A stretch of 13,020 bases of DNA from the NCBI RefSeq assembly GCF_001279585.1, contig NZ_LGEC01000101.1, forward strand, positions 1 to 13,020, given 5' to 3'. A program made the position numbers and the translations under genes. The notes beneath the pieces were generated by a model. The model searched no databases and had not been told where the DNA came from. It was given only the letters and a program-made list of their open reading frames with translations. Shown in pieces: positions 1 to 6,882 of this stretch. Source of the stretch: Nocardiopsis sp. NRRL B-16309 (lineage in GTDB: Bacteria; Actinomycetota; Actinomycetes; Streptosporangiales; Streptosporangiaceae). Position 1 is the stretch's first letter, and every line of letters starts with the position of its first letter.

Positions 1-1309
1 GGGCATGGGCGCCGCCCGCTACCGCCACGACGCGGACTTCGCGCGGTTCCTGGACGAGGCGCTCTTGGCGCTGCCCACCGCGGACTGGCACCCCCTCACC
101 GCGCCGAGCCTGGACCGGCTCTCGACGGTGCAACGGGCCACCTGGGCGGTGCAGGTCGCCACCGCCCGCACCCTCACCCACCGCTTCGGCGCCCGCCCGA
201 GGACACTGATCGGGCACTCCCTCGGCGAGGTCGCCGCCGCCCACCTGGCCGGAGCCCTGGACCTGCACGACGCCGCCCACCTGGTGCACGCCCGCTCCGA
301 GCTGCTGGAGCGCATCGCCCCCACGGGCGGCATGATCGCCGCCCGCCTGGACGAGCACACCGCCGCCCAGATCGCCGCCGCCCACCGCCACGGCCCCGCC
401 CGGGTCGAGGTCGCCGCCCTCAACACCCCCGCCAGGGTCGTGCTCACCGCCCCCACCGCCCTGTTGGACGAGCTGTGGGAGGACCTGGACGCCCGAGGCG
501 CCGACCCGCGCCGCCTGCACGGGGCGCCCCCCGCCCACAGCGCCCTGGTGGAGCCGGTCCTGGACGAGCTGGCCTCGGCCCTGCGCGGGCTGCGCCGCCG
601 CCCGCTGCACCCCGACACCACCCTGGTCTCCACCGTCACCGGCCACCCGGTGACCGAGGAGGACCTGGGCGCGGACTACTGGGTGGCCCAGCTGCGCGCT
701 CCGGTCCGCTTCGCCGACGCCCTGGCCATCACCTGTCGGCACGGCCGCCACGTGGTGCAGGAACTCTCACCCCGCCCGGTGCTGACCGTCCCCACCGTGG
801 AGATCCGGGCCTTCCACGGCCTGGCCGTGGACGCCTTCGCCCTGGCCGACCGCGACCCGGCGTGGGCGGCCGCCCACGCCCACGTCCACGGCGCCGACGT
901 CACCTGGCCGCACACTCCGGCGGCCCCGGTGTCCCTGCCACCGCCCGACCAGTGGGCCGACCCCGCCCAGGACACCGGCACGCCGACCCGGTGGGCCGAC
1001 CGGATCACCGCGACCGCCGGGTTCGACGCGGCGGTCCGGGACGCCGTACGCGCCGTCGTCGCCGACCTGGCCCCGGTCCAGATCGGCACCGGCCACGACG
1101 ACACCCCACTGGAGCGGCTCGGCCTGCACAGCATGGACGTCCTCCAACTGCGCGGGCGCCTGCTCACGGGCCTGGCCGCCCCGCCCCGGGACCTGCCCGA
1201 CCACCGGCCCACCATCGCCTCCATCGCCGCCGCACTGGCCGTGCTCATCACGGCCGAGCAGCGCCGCACCCCCAGAACCGGCTCACCTGAGCGCAGCCGC
1301 GCCGGGTGA
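1..1309 (+). CDS. Type I polyketide synthase, C-terminal end (acyltransferase + acyl carrier protein), 5'-partial
   Basis: The acyltransferase (AT) domain loads an extender unit onto the acyl carrier protein (ACP) of a modular cytosolic PKS. Numbering from the ATG at 5, the nucleophile elbow GHSLGE has Ser72, the catalytic His is H178 in a typical PAHSALVEPVLDEL context, and YWVAQLRAPVRF (225-236) and LSPRPVL (254-260) are standard AT landmarks. The ACP covers about 340-415 with its phosphopantetheine Ser376 in LGLHSMDVL. The first residues (GMGAARYRHDADF) match the sequence just after the usual AT start, and the frame is open to the left edge, so the true start and probably a ketosynthase lie upstream; ATG 5 is internal. 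GHSLG, rather than GHSQG, leans towards malonyl specificity, but the usual HAFH/YASH position reads PPAH, so the substrate is uncertain. No ketoreductase or thioesterase follows, and the protein ends about 20 residues after the ACP. Confidence 0.9.
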   Translation, partial: GMGAARYRHDADFARFLDEALLALPTADWHPLTAPSLDRLSTVQRATWAVQVATARTLTHRFGARPRTLIGHSLGEVAAAHLAGALDLHDAAHLVHARSELLERIAPTGGMIAARLDEHTAAQIAAAHRHGPARVEVAALNTPARVVLTAPTALLDELWEDLDARGADPRRLHGAPPAHSALVEPVLDELASALRGLRRRPLHPDTTLVSTVTGHPVTEEDLGADYWVAQLRAPVRFADALAITCRHGRHVVQELSPRPVLTVPTVEIRAFHGLAVDAFALADRDPAWAAAHAHVHGADVTWPHTPAAPVSLPPPDQWADPAQDTGTPTRWADRITATAGFDAAVRDAVRAVVADLAPVQIGTGHDDTPLERLGLHSMDVLQLRGRLLTGLAAPPRDLPDHRPTIASIAAALAVLITAEQRRTPRTGSPERSRAG

Positions 1310-1319
1310 CCCCCTGACC

Positions 1320-1363
1320 GGTGGTGCCGCCGTCCGTCCCCCTGCCCCGGGAACGGCACCACC
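1320..1363 (+). terminator. Long-loop hairpin after the PKS gene
   Basis: A perfect 10-base inverted repeat, GGTGGTGCCG (1320-1329) and CGGCACCACC (1354-1363), encloses a 24-base C-rich loop 11 bases after the PKS stop codon. There is no T-tract. It may act with the stronger hairpin just downstream as a transcription end, or as an RNA stabiliser. Confidence 0.4.
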
Positions 1364-1371
1364 CCCTCAAC

Positions 1372-1402
1372 CCGGCCGGGCCGCCCCCCGCGGCCCGGCC
1401 GG
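1372..1402 (+). terminator. Strong GC hairpin between PKS and WhiB genes
   Basis: A perfect 13-base inverted repeat (CCGGCCGGGCCGC at 1372-1384, complement at 1390-1402) has a CCCCC loop. No T-run follows, which is common for actinobacterial terminators. Its place between the PKS stop and the WhiB gene suggests that it separates two transcription units, but about 40 bases remain before the WhiB start, so the WhiB promoter must overlap it or lie very close. Confidence 0.5.
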
Positions 1403-1441
1403 CCCCACCGCCGTGATCGGACCGACGACCAGGACACGCCA

Positions 1442-1735
1442 ATGGACCACTCCGCACGACCCCGATGCGCCGCCGACCCCGACGCCCAGTTCGTCCAGGG
1501 CCGAGAGCAGAACCGCGCCAAACTCATCTGCCGGGGCTGCCCGCTGCGCACACCGTGTCTGGCCGAAGCCTTGGACGCCCGGATCGAGTTCGGAGTGTGG
1601 GGCGGCATGACCGAACGCGAACGCCGCGCCCTGCTGCGCCGCCGCAAAGAGGTCACCAACTGGCACGACCAGCTGACCCGCCAGGACCGCAAGCACGCAC
1701 CCGTGACGGCGAGCGCGGCCGGTGAGGCGCCGTGA
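1442..1735 (+). CDS. WhiB-family iron-sulfur transcriptional regulator
   Basis: This 97-residue protein belongs to the actinobacterial Wbl family: small proteins that bind a [4Fe-4S] cluster and usually act with the principal sigma factor to control development, stress response or secondary metabolism. The four cluster ligands are visible as C9, C30, C33 and C39 (C-Xn-C-X2-C-X5-C), followed by the diagnostic turn GVWGG (51-55). A basic stretch, RERRALLRRRKE, after the turn fits the DNA-contacting tail. The ATG at 1442 has AGGA seven bases upstream (1431-1434). It is the first gene of the forward operon running to 7827 and comes directly after the hairpins that close the PKS unit, so it is the natural candidate for the pathway regulator; that role is inference. 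The next gene starts about 37 bases after its stop (or overlaps it if GTG 1722 is used). Confidence 0.93.
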   Translation: MDHSARPRCAADPDAQFVQGREQNRAKLICRGCPLRTPCLAEALDARIEFGVWGGMTERERRALLRRRKEVTNWHDQLTRQDRKHAPVTASAAGEAP

Positions 1736-1760
1736 CCGGGCTGCGCTGCCACCTGCCCGC

Positions 1761-1765
1761 AGGGG
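1761..1765 (+). promoter_or_regulatory. Ribosome binding site deciding the GTG 1773 start
   Basis: AGGGG lies seven bases before GTG 1773. The alternative GTG at 1722, inside the WhiB gene, has only a weak G-rich stretch upstream and would add a low-information arginine-rich tail. Confidence 0.4.
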
Positions 1766-1772
1766 CGGGTGG

Positions 1773-2033
1773 GTGCGCTCCGACGACGCCGACCAGTACG
1801 CCGCCGCAGCCGCCCTGGACCGGATGCTCCCCCTGTGGTGGGTGTACTGGGCCCCCTACTGGCGCCGGTTCACCGCGATCTGGCAGGGCCCCGGCTCCGT
1901 GCCCGTGCAGGAGGCCAAACACACCCGCGACCTGCGCCTCGCGGCCCACCGCGCCCAGGACGCGGTGTTGGCCCCGCCCTCCCTGCGGCTGAGGGCCGGG
2001 CCCGCACCGCCCGCCCCCTGGGAACCGATCTGA
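1773..2033 (+). CDS. Small hypothetical protein, Trp/Tyr-rich
   Basis: I do not recognise a family. The 86-residue product begins SDDADQYAAAAALDRMLP after the initiator and Arg, continues with an aromatic stretch LWWVYWAPYWRRF (about 20-32), then an acidic/basic helix-like segment VQEAKHTRDLRLAAHRAQ, and ends in a Pro/Ala-rich tail. No membrane segment is long enough to call, because the aromatic stretch is interrupted by Pro and Arg. Protein-like composition favours this frame over the overlapping ORF 1732-1992, which is mostly Pro/Thr/Gly. The same frame is open back to GTG 1722, which would overlap the WhiB stop by 14 bases. It sits between the WhiB gene and the EEP enzyme, with only 25 bases to the latter, so it is probably co-transcribed. 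Confidence 0.6.
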   Translation: MRSDDADQYAAAAALDRMLPLWWVYWAPYWRRFTAIWQGPGSVPVQEAKHTRDLRLAAHRAQDAVLAPPSLRLRAGPAPPAPWEPI

Positions 2034-2058
2034 CCGCACCGACCGTGAAGGAGACCCT

Positions 2059-2985
2059 GTGACGACGACGCCGCGCGAGGTGACGTTGGTGTACACCAAC
2101 GTGGAGTCCGGCCTGCGAGAGGGCCAGGACCTGGACCTGCTACCGGAGATCCTCGCCCCCACCCTGGACGGGGAAGCGCCCACCCTGATCGGGTTCTGCG
2201 AGGGCCGGTGGTGGGCCCGCGGCGGCCGGGCCCGCGCCGAAGTCGCCCGGATCCTGCGGCGCCTCTACGGCACCCACTACCAGGTCGAGATCGGCGGCAT
2301 CCGGCGCAGCGACCACCCGCCCACGGTGGCCTGGCGCACCGACCGCCTGAACCTGCACCAGTGGTCAGCGCCGGGCAACGACGCCCACATGCACGGCCAC
2401 AACACCGCCCGCTTCTCCTGGACCGACGACCCCTCGGAACAGGTGGCGCTACGCGTCCAGATCGCCCACCTGGACTACGCCAGCGGCGACCAGCGGCTCA
2501 TCGAGGCCCAGACCCTGGCCCCCCAGGTCGACCCCGGCCTGACGAACATCCTCATGGCCGACTTCAACAGCGCGCTGGACGGCGCACACGCAGGAGACCG
2601 CGACTGGCTGGCCGTACCCCAGCACAAGCGCGGCGAGAAGGCCATGTTGATCCAGGTGAACGGGGTGTGGACGTGGGTGAAGGACACCCGTGCCCTGCGG
2701 GCCCTGACCGGACCCTGGGACGAGCTCACCCATAAGCGCCTGACCGACTTGGGGCCCGGCTACCGAGCGCTCGCGGAGACCGACTGGGAACAGCGCAACC
2801 GCCCCGCCTGCGGGCTCGCTGCGACCACCACCACCGACCAGGCCCTGCCCATCGACCACATCCTCGCCGACGACACGGTCGAGCTGCTGCCCCAGGGCTA
2901 CGAGGTCCATCTGAACGAGCACAGCGACCACGGGGTCATCATCGCCCGCACCCGCCTCCACCCACGCCCAAGGGGCAGCCAGTGA
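2059..2985 (+). CDS. Endonuclease/exonuclease/phosphatase (EEP) family protein
   Basis: This 308-residue protein is of the DNase I-like EEP superfamily, metal-dependent phosphodiesterases and phosphomonoesterases that act on DNA, RNA, inositol phosphates or other phosphorylated small molecules. Family signatures appear in order: TNV with N14, FCEGRW with the metal-binding E48, AHLDY with H137, MADFNS with D168 and N170, IDHIL (265-269) and the terminal SDHGVII with S289, D290 and H291. The catalytic set looks complete. There is no signal peptide, so it is probably cytosolic. The GTG start at 2059 is supported by AAGGAG at 2048-2053. The substrate cannot be read from the sequence. Its place in an operon with a dehydrogenase, an adenylating enzyme and a small-molecule kinase favours a small-molecule phosphatase over a housekeeping nuclease, but that is inference. 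Confidence 0.85.
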   Translation: MTTTPREVTLVYTNVESGLREGQDLDLLPEILAPTLDGEAPTLIGFCEGRWWARGGRARAEVARILRRLYGTHYQVEIGGIRRSDHPPTVAWRTDRLNLHQWSAPGNDAHMHGHNTARFSWTDDPSEQVALRVQIAHLDYASGDQRLIEAQTLAPQVDPGLTNILMADFNSALDGAHAGDRDWLAVPQHKRGEKAMLIQVNGVWTWVKDTRALRALTGPWDELTHKRLTDLGPGYRALAETDWEQRNRPACGLAATTTTDQALPIDHILADDTVELLPQGYEVHLNEHSDHGVIIARTRLHPRPRGSQ

Positions 2986-3069
2986 ACCCCCGTGGCCTGC
3001 GGCCGAGGCCGAACGCCACCCGCCTGCACCCGCTGGTGAGGGCGTACCAGCCCATACACGGGGAGTGCC

Positions 3070-3774
3070 ATGCCTGAGCCTGGGCGCCGCGTCGCCGTCG
3101 TCACCGGGGCCGGGCGGGGGATCGGCCTGGAGATCTGCCGCCGACTCGCCCGCCTCGACCACACCGTCATCCTCACCGCCCGGGCGCGGGTCAGCGCCGA
3201 GCAGGCCGCCGCCGGCCTCGGGAAGGCCGCGCACGCCCTCCAGCTCGACGTCACCTCCCCCACCGGACCGGCCGCGGTAGCCGACGAGGTCGTCGACCGC
3301 TTCGGCCGCCTGGACGTGTGGGTCAACAACGCCGCCATCGTCGACGACGACGGCACCCGTCCGAGCACCATGGGCATGGACGCCATCGCCGCCGTGCTCG
3401 ACACCAACCTGCTGGGCGCGTGGCGGTGCGCCCAGGCGGCCCTGCCCCACATGCGCCGTGCGGGGTACGGGCGCATCGTCAACGTCACCAGCACACTCGG
3501 GTCGCTGGCCTCCGTCACCGACGCCACCGACCCGGCGTACCGGGTCTCCAAGGCGGCCCTGCACGCACTCACCCGCGTCCTGGCCTTCGAGGCCGCGGGC
3601 ACCGGTGTCCTGGTCAACGCCGCCTCCCCCGGCTGGGCCCGCACCGCCATGGGCGGCCCCGACGCCCCGCTCGCTGCCGACGAGGCTGCGGCGACCCCGG
3701 TGTGGCTGGCGACCCTGCCCGAGAACGGGCCCACCGGCGGCCTCTTCCACGACCGCCAGCCCTACCCCTGGTAA
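3070..3774 (+). CDS. SDR-family NAD(P)-dependent oxidoreductase
   Basis: This classical short-chain dehydrogenase/reductase of 234 residues, a usual length for the family, oxidises alcohols or reduces ketones with a nicotinamide cofactor. Visible motifs are the Rossmann glycine motif TGAGRGIG (12-19), LDV (59-61), NNAA (86-89), active-site N113, S141 and the Y157-x3-K161 pair (YRVSK), and the SPG cofactor loop (186-188). Arg residues just after the second strand (LTARAR, 35-40) suggest NADPH preference. The C-terminal part is short and ends in FHDRQPYPW, resembling SDRs that reduce small carbonyl substrates. The ATG at 3070 is preceded by GGGAG (3061-3065). An 84-base gap separates it from the EEP gene, and 28 bases separate it from the next gene. 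A tailoring role on the pathway's carbonyl intermediates is plausible but not shown. Confidence 0.9.
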   Translation: MPEPGRRVAVVTGAGRGIGLEICRRLARLDHTVILTARARVSAEQAAAGLGKAAHALQLDVTSPTGPAAVADEVVDRFGRLDVWVNNAAIVDDDGTRPSTMGMDAIAAVLDTNLLGAWRCAQAALPHMRRAGYGRIVNVTSTLGSLASVTDATDPAYRVSKAALHALTRVLAFEAAGTGVLVNAASPGWARTAMGGPDAPLAADEAAATPVWLATLPENGPTGGLFHDRQPYPW

Positions 3775-3790
3775 CCCCCGACGAGGAAAG

Positions 3791-3796
3791 AGGTGG
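3791..3796 (+). promoter_or_regulatory. Ribosome binding site deciding the GTG 3803 start
   Basis: AGGTGG lies six bases before GTG 3803. The same frame stays open back to 3458, but that extension overlaps the SDR gene and translates to a Pro/Ser/Ala/Arg-rich shadow, so translation most likely begins here. Confidence 0.5.
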
Positions 3797-3802
3797 TGTC
3801 CG

Positions 3803-5641
3803 GTGATCCGGACGGACAGCTACACCGACCAGATCGACACCCGCAGGGACCTGCTCGCCGCGTTCAGCGCCTACGACCACAGCACCACGAAGGCCCTGGA
3901 CGGCGACCAGGTCGACGGCCTACTCCTGCGCCTGCTACTCCGGCTGGGCGCCCTGTGTTCCCTGCACGGGCCCGACGTTCCCCGCCGCCTGGTCCAGACG
4001 GTGGAGCAGACCCCGGACCCGGAACTGTTCGGGGTGGTGAACGCCTTCCTGGAGTGCGGCCAGCCCGTCCAGGAAGGCGAGCAGGTGCGGGAGTTGCAGC
4101 AGGAGCTGCTGCACTTCTCACGGATCGTGGACCTGGGCGAGGCCGGGTTCGCCGCCCCGGCCCAGGACGGCATCAAGCGGCTGCGCCGCTCCCACCGCAT
4201 CCCCGACTCGCTCAAAGTCCTCTCCGAGCTGCTGATCGTGGTCCGGGCACGGATGGCCCAGCGCGGCGCCCCGGTGGCCCTGCCGACGACCCGCCGCCCC
4301 GGCCTGGCCCGCACCGAAGTGGCCGACGCCCTCATCGCCCACCCGGCCGAGCACGCCGACCACGTGCTCACCGTTCGCTCTGCCAAGGCCCGTCCCCGCA
4401 AGCAGGCCTTGTACTACTTCACGCAGCTGTTGGCCTACCTCACCCCGGTGGAAGCGGCCACCGCGCTGTGCGCCTACCTGGCCGAGACCCCCAAGCTCGC
4501 CAGCGGGCTGGAACTCGCCCTGCTCTACGCGGCCCCGTCCGGACAGGTGGAGACCCTGCACTGGCGAGCCGACACCGTGGGTGCCGGGACTGTGTTCGAC
4601 CGGGCCCTGGCGCTGCTGCCCGACCGGTCGACGGTCGCGGCTGCGGGGGCGTGGACCATCGGGGCACACACTGACGGCGCCGACGCGGCCGCCATCACCG
4701 TCGATGGGGCCCTCGCCCGCACCGTCGCCCTGGCCCCCGCCGGGCACGACGGCGTGGACCTGGACACGCTCACCGAGCAGGCCGCCGCCGTGATCAGCGC
4801 CTACCGGGGGCCGCAGATCCGCAGCATCGAGTGCGGCCACATCCACCTGAACCGCGACCTGGACCCCGACCAGGTCGCCGGCGCCCGCATCGGCGCCGCC
4901 GCCCGCGCCCACCTGGCCGGTGTCCAGGACCGGCCGCCCCTGATGACGCCCATGGTCGACGACGACCACGTCCTGGTGAAGCTGCGCCCCCGCGACTACA
5001 CCGCGTTCCTCACCGAGCACCTGGACGGGGCGCCGTTCTCCCTGATCGTGGAGTCGAGTCCGATCGTGCGGGCGATCGCCTGCGCCCTGTACCAGCGGCT
5101 GGCCACCAGCGCCCGGAGCGCCGCCCTGGTCCGCCGCGGCGACAACCTGTTCGTCGAGCTGCCCGACGGCGTCTGTGAACTGTTCGAGGACCTCCCCGGC
5201 GCAGCCGTCACCGGCTGCGTGATGTTCGAGGTCGCGCTGCTGGTCTACCGCACCGACCCCGGCGCGTTCGACGAGTACTTCGACCACCGCTTCCCCCGCG
5301 AGGGCCACATCCACGCCGACGCCTGCGCGGTCCTGGACAGCGATGCCCCGCACGATGACAAGGTCGAGCGGCTCGCCCGCCTCTACGCCCCCTTCGCGCC
5401 GGTCACCGACCCCCGCACCCCGGACGAGGACTTCACCGCGTTCCTCCAGGCGTTCCTCGCCAGCCTGGCCGCGCCGGCCGGACACCTGAACGTGCTGGAG
5501 GACTACTACGAGGTCCAGCAGGACAAGGTCCGCGCCCTGCTGCGGTTCCTGGACATCCCGATCGCGCTGAGCACGCTGCACTTCAACACCCACACCGGCC
5601 GCACCCACCTCGCGCTCATGGAAAGGGAGAGTGAGCGATGA
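3803..5641 (+). CDS. Unrecognised 612-residue protein
   Basis: I do not recognise the family and assign no function. The protein has coding-like composition throughout and no signal peptide or clear membrane segment. The first 240 residues look largely helical, with leucine-rich segments (DGLLLRLLLRLGALC about 38-52, KVLSELLIVVRARM about 138-151). The second half contains several His-rich clusters that could be catalytic or metal-binding: ECGHIHLNRD (343-352), DDDHVLVKLRPRDY (386-399), FDHRFPREGHIHADA (493-507) and STLHFNTHTGRTHLAL (590-605). A hydrophobic helix-like stretch lies at 470-482. The GTG start is set by the ribosome site at 3791-3796. The stop codon overlaps the start of the adenylating enzyme by 4 bases, so the two are probably translationally coupled and act in the same process. 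A multi-domain biosynthetic enzyme or a scaffold are both possible. Confidence 0.85.
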   Translation: MIRTDSYTDQIDTRRDLLAAFSAYDHSTTKALDGDQVDGLLLRLLLRLGALCSLHGPDVPRRLVQTVEQTPDPELFGVVNAFLECGQPVQEGEQVRELQQELLHFSRIVDLGEAGFAAPAQDGIKRLRRSHRIPDSLKVLSELLIVVRARMAQRGAPVALPTTRRPGLARTEVADALIAHPAEHADHVLTVRSAKARPRKQALYYFTQLLAYLTPVEAATALCAYLAETPKLASGLELALLYAAPSGQVETLHWRADTVGAGTVFDRALALLPDRSTVAAAGAWTIGAHTDGADAAAITVDGALARTVALAPAGHDGVDLDTLTEQAAAVISAYRGPQIRSIECGHIHLNRDLDPDQVAGARIGAAARAHLAGVQDRPPLMTPMVDDDHVLVKLRPRDYTAFLTEHLDGAPFSLIVESSPIVRAIACALYQRLATSARSAALVRRGDNLFVELPDGVCELFEDLPGAAVTGCVMFEVALLVYRTDPGAFDEYFDHRFPREGHIHADACAVLDSDAPHDDKVERLARLYAPFAPVTDPRTPDEDFTAFLQAFLASLAAPAGHLNVLEDYYEVQQDKVRALLRFLDIPIALSTLHFNTHTGRTHLALMERESER

Positions 5642-6873
5642 TCGGACCGCTGCGTCTGGCGGGCGCCGCGCCGGTACCCGCCCCCCGGCTGCCCCGCGTG
5701 GGCCGGACACCCGTAGCAGTAGGCGGCCACGCCCAGCCCCTGGTCGCGGCCACGGCCGTCGAACTCCTACGCGCCCGAACCCCGGTGGTCCTGACCCCTA
5801 CCCCCCGCGCGCACCCGGTGGCCCGCGCCCTGCTGTGGGACGGCCGGTGGTCCACCGTGTCCTCACCGGCCCCGGCGGACCCGCCGGAACCAGGGTGGGA
5901 CGTGGCCTTCTACACCTCCGGCAGCACCGGCGCCCCGCGCCTGCACGCCTTCACCCTGGACCAGCTCGCCCTGGTCGTGGACTGGTACGCCGACATCTAC
6001 CACCTCACCCCCGACAGCGTGGTGGTCACGTCCATGCCGACCACCTACAACTTCACGTTCGTGGCCGGGGTCCTGGCGGCCGCGATCACCGGAGCCCGCC
6101 TCGACCTGGCCGACGCCCCCGCCACGGTCCTGGACCGGGCGCGCACCCTCGCGGCCCGCCACGACCGGTGCGTGGTCCTGGCCAACCCCGTGGTCCTCCA
6201 ACACGCTCACCCCAGCCAGCGGCTGCCCTCCAACGTGATCATCGACTCCGGGGGCGCTCCCCTGTCCACCACCGCCATCACCCACGTCCGCGAACTGGTC
6301 GCGGACCTGCGCGAGGGCTACGGACTCACCGAGACCGCGTCGCTGACCCACTTCGACGCCGAGGGCACACCGGACTCGCTCGGGACCGTGGGCACTGCCC
6401 TGCCCGGATGCGCCGCCACCACCGCCCCCGACCCGGCGGCGCCGATGGTGTCGGTGTCCGGGCCCGCCGTCGGCCGCGAGATCACCTCCGACGGCACCCC
6501 CGGACCGGCGCGCACGCACCTGACCACCACCGACCTGGGCCATATCGACCAGGCCGGGCGGCTGCGCCTGCTCGGGCGCCGCGGCGACGTCGCCGTCGCC
6601 GGGCTGTGGCCCCGCGACATCCTCGACGCGATCGGCCCCCTGCTGGGCACCCGGTGCGCCCTGGCGCGCCACCCCGCCCCCGACCGCGTCACCGTGCGCC
6701 TCCTGGGCGGCGAAAACCCCGTACCCGCCGACGATCTGCGGCGTAGGGTCAGTGATCTGACCGGTCTTCCGCCCCGCGCGGTGCAGGTCGACGTCGAGCC
6801 GCCGCAGGCCCTGCTGCACTCGCACAAGCTCCCCCGTCGCACCGCCCATCTGCCCGGTCCCACGACGACCTGA
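5638..6873 (+). CDS. Short AMP-binding adenylate-forming enzyme (ANL superfamily)
   Basis: It activates a carboxylic acid as an acyl-adenylate, with possible transfer to CoA or an ACP. Core motifs are present: A3 P-loop YTSGSTGAPR (92-101), A5 GYGLTET (227-233), A7 TTDLG (297-301), the following GRRGD (313-317), and the A10 catalytic lysine K397 in HSHKLPR. At 411 residues it is much shorter than typical members (about 500-600): most of the N-terminal subdomain is missing, since the P-loop lies near residue 95 instead of roughly 150-190. The A3 lysine position is Arg (APR instead of PK). The ATG at 5638 overlaps the preceding stop (ATGA), implying translational coupling. No carrier domain is fused, so a partner is needed, possibly the ACP at the end of the PKS. 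Substrate unknown. Confidence 0.88.
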   Translation: MIGPLRLAGAAPVPAPRLPRVGRTPVAVGGHAQPLVAATAVELLRARTPVVLTPTPRAHPVARALLWDGRWSTVSSPAPADPPEPGWDVAFYTSGSTGAPRLHAFTLDQLALVVDWYADIYHLTPDSVVVTSMPTTYNFTFVAGVLAAAITGARLDLADAPATVLDRARTLAARHDRCVVLANPVVLQHAHPSQRLPSNVIIDSGGAPLSTTAITHVRELVADLREGYGLTETASLTHFDAEGTPDSLGTVGTALPGCAATTAPDPAAPMVSVSGPAVGREITSDGTPGPARTHLTTTDLGHIDQAGRLRLLGRRGDVAVAGLWPRDILDAIGPLLGTRCALARHPAPDRVTVRLLGGENPVPADDLRRRVSDLTGLPPRAVQVDVEPPQALLHSHKLPRRTAHLPGPTTT

Positions 6874-6882
6874 GGAGACGCG

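Noticed and set aside
1732..1992. ORF beginning in a GTGA overlap with the WhiB stop
   Set aside because: The translation is almost entirely Pro, Thr, Ala, Gly and Cys; the overlapping frame ending at 2033 looks like protein.
3458..3802. N-terminal extension of the 612-residue protein, open in the same frame
   Set aside because: It overlaps the well-supported SDR gene and translates to a Pro/Ser/Ala/Arg-rich shadow; a good ribosome site precedes GTG 3803.
4118..5710. Long minus-strand ORF of 530 codons
   Set aside because: Gly/Val/Gln/Asp-rich mirror of the forward 612-residue gene, as expected from high-GC third-position bias; no motifs.
5631..6746. Forward 371-codon ORF overlapping the adenylating enzyme
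   Set aside because: Arg/Pro/Gly-rich shadow; the other frame carries the full set of adenylation motifs.
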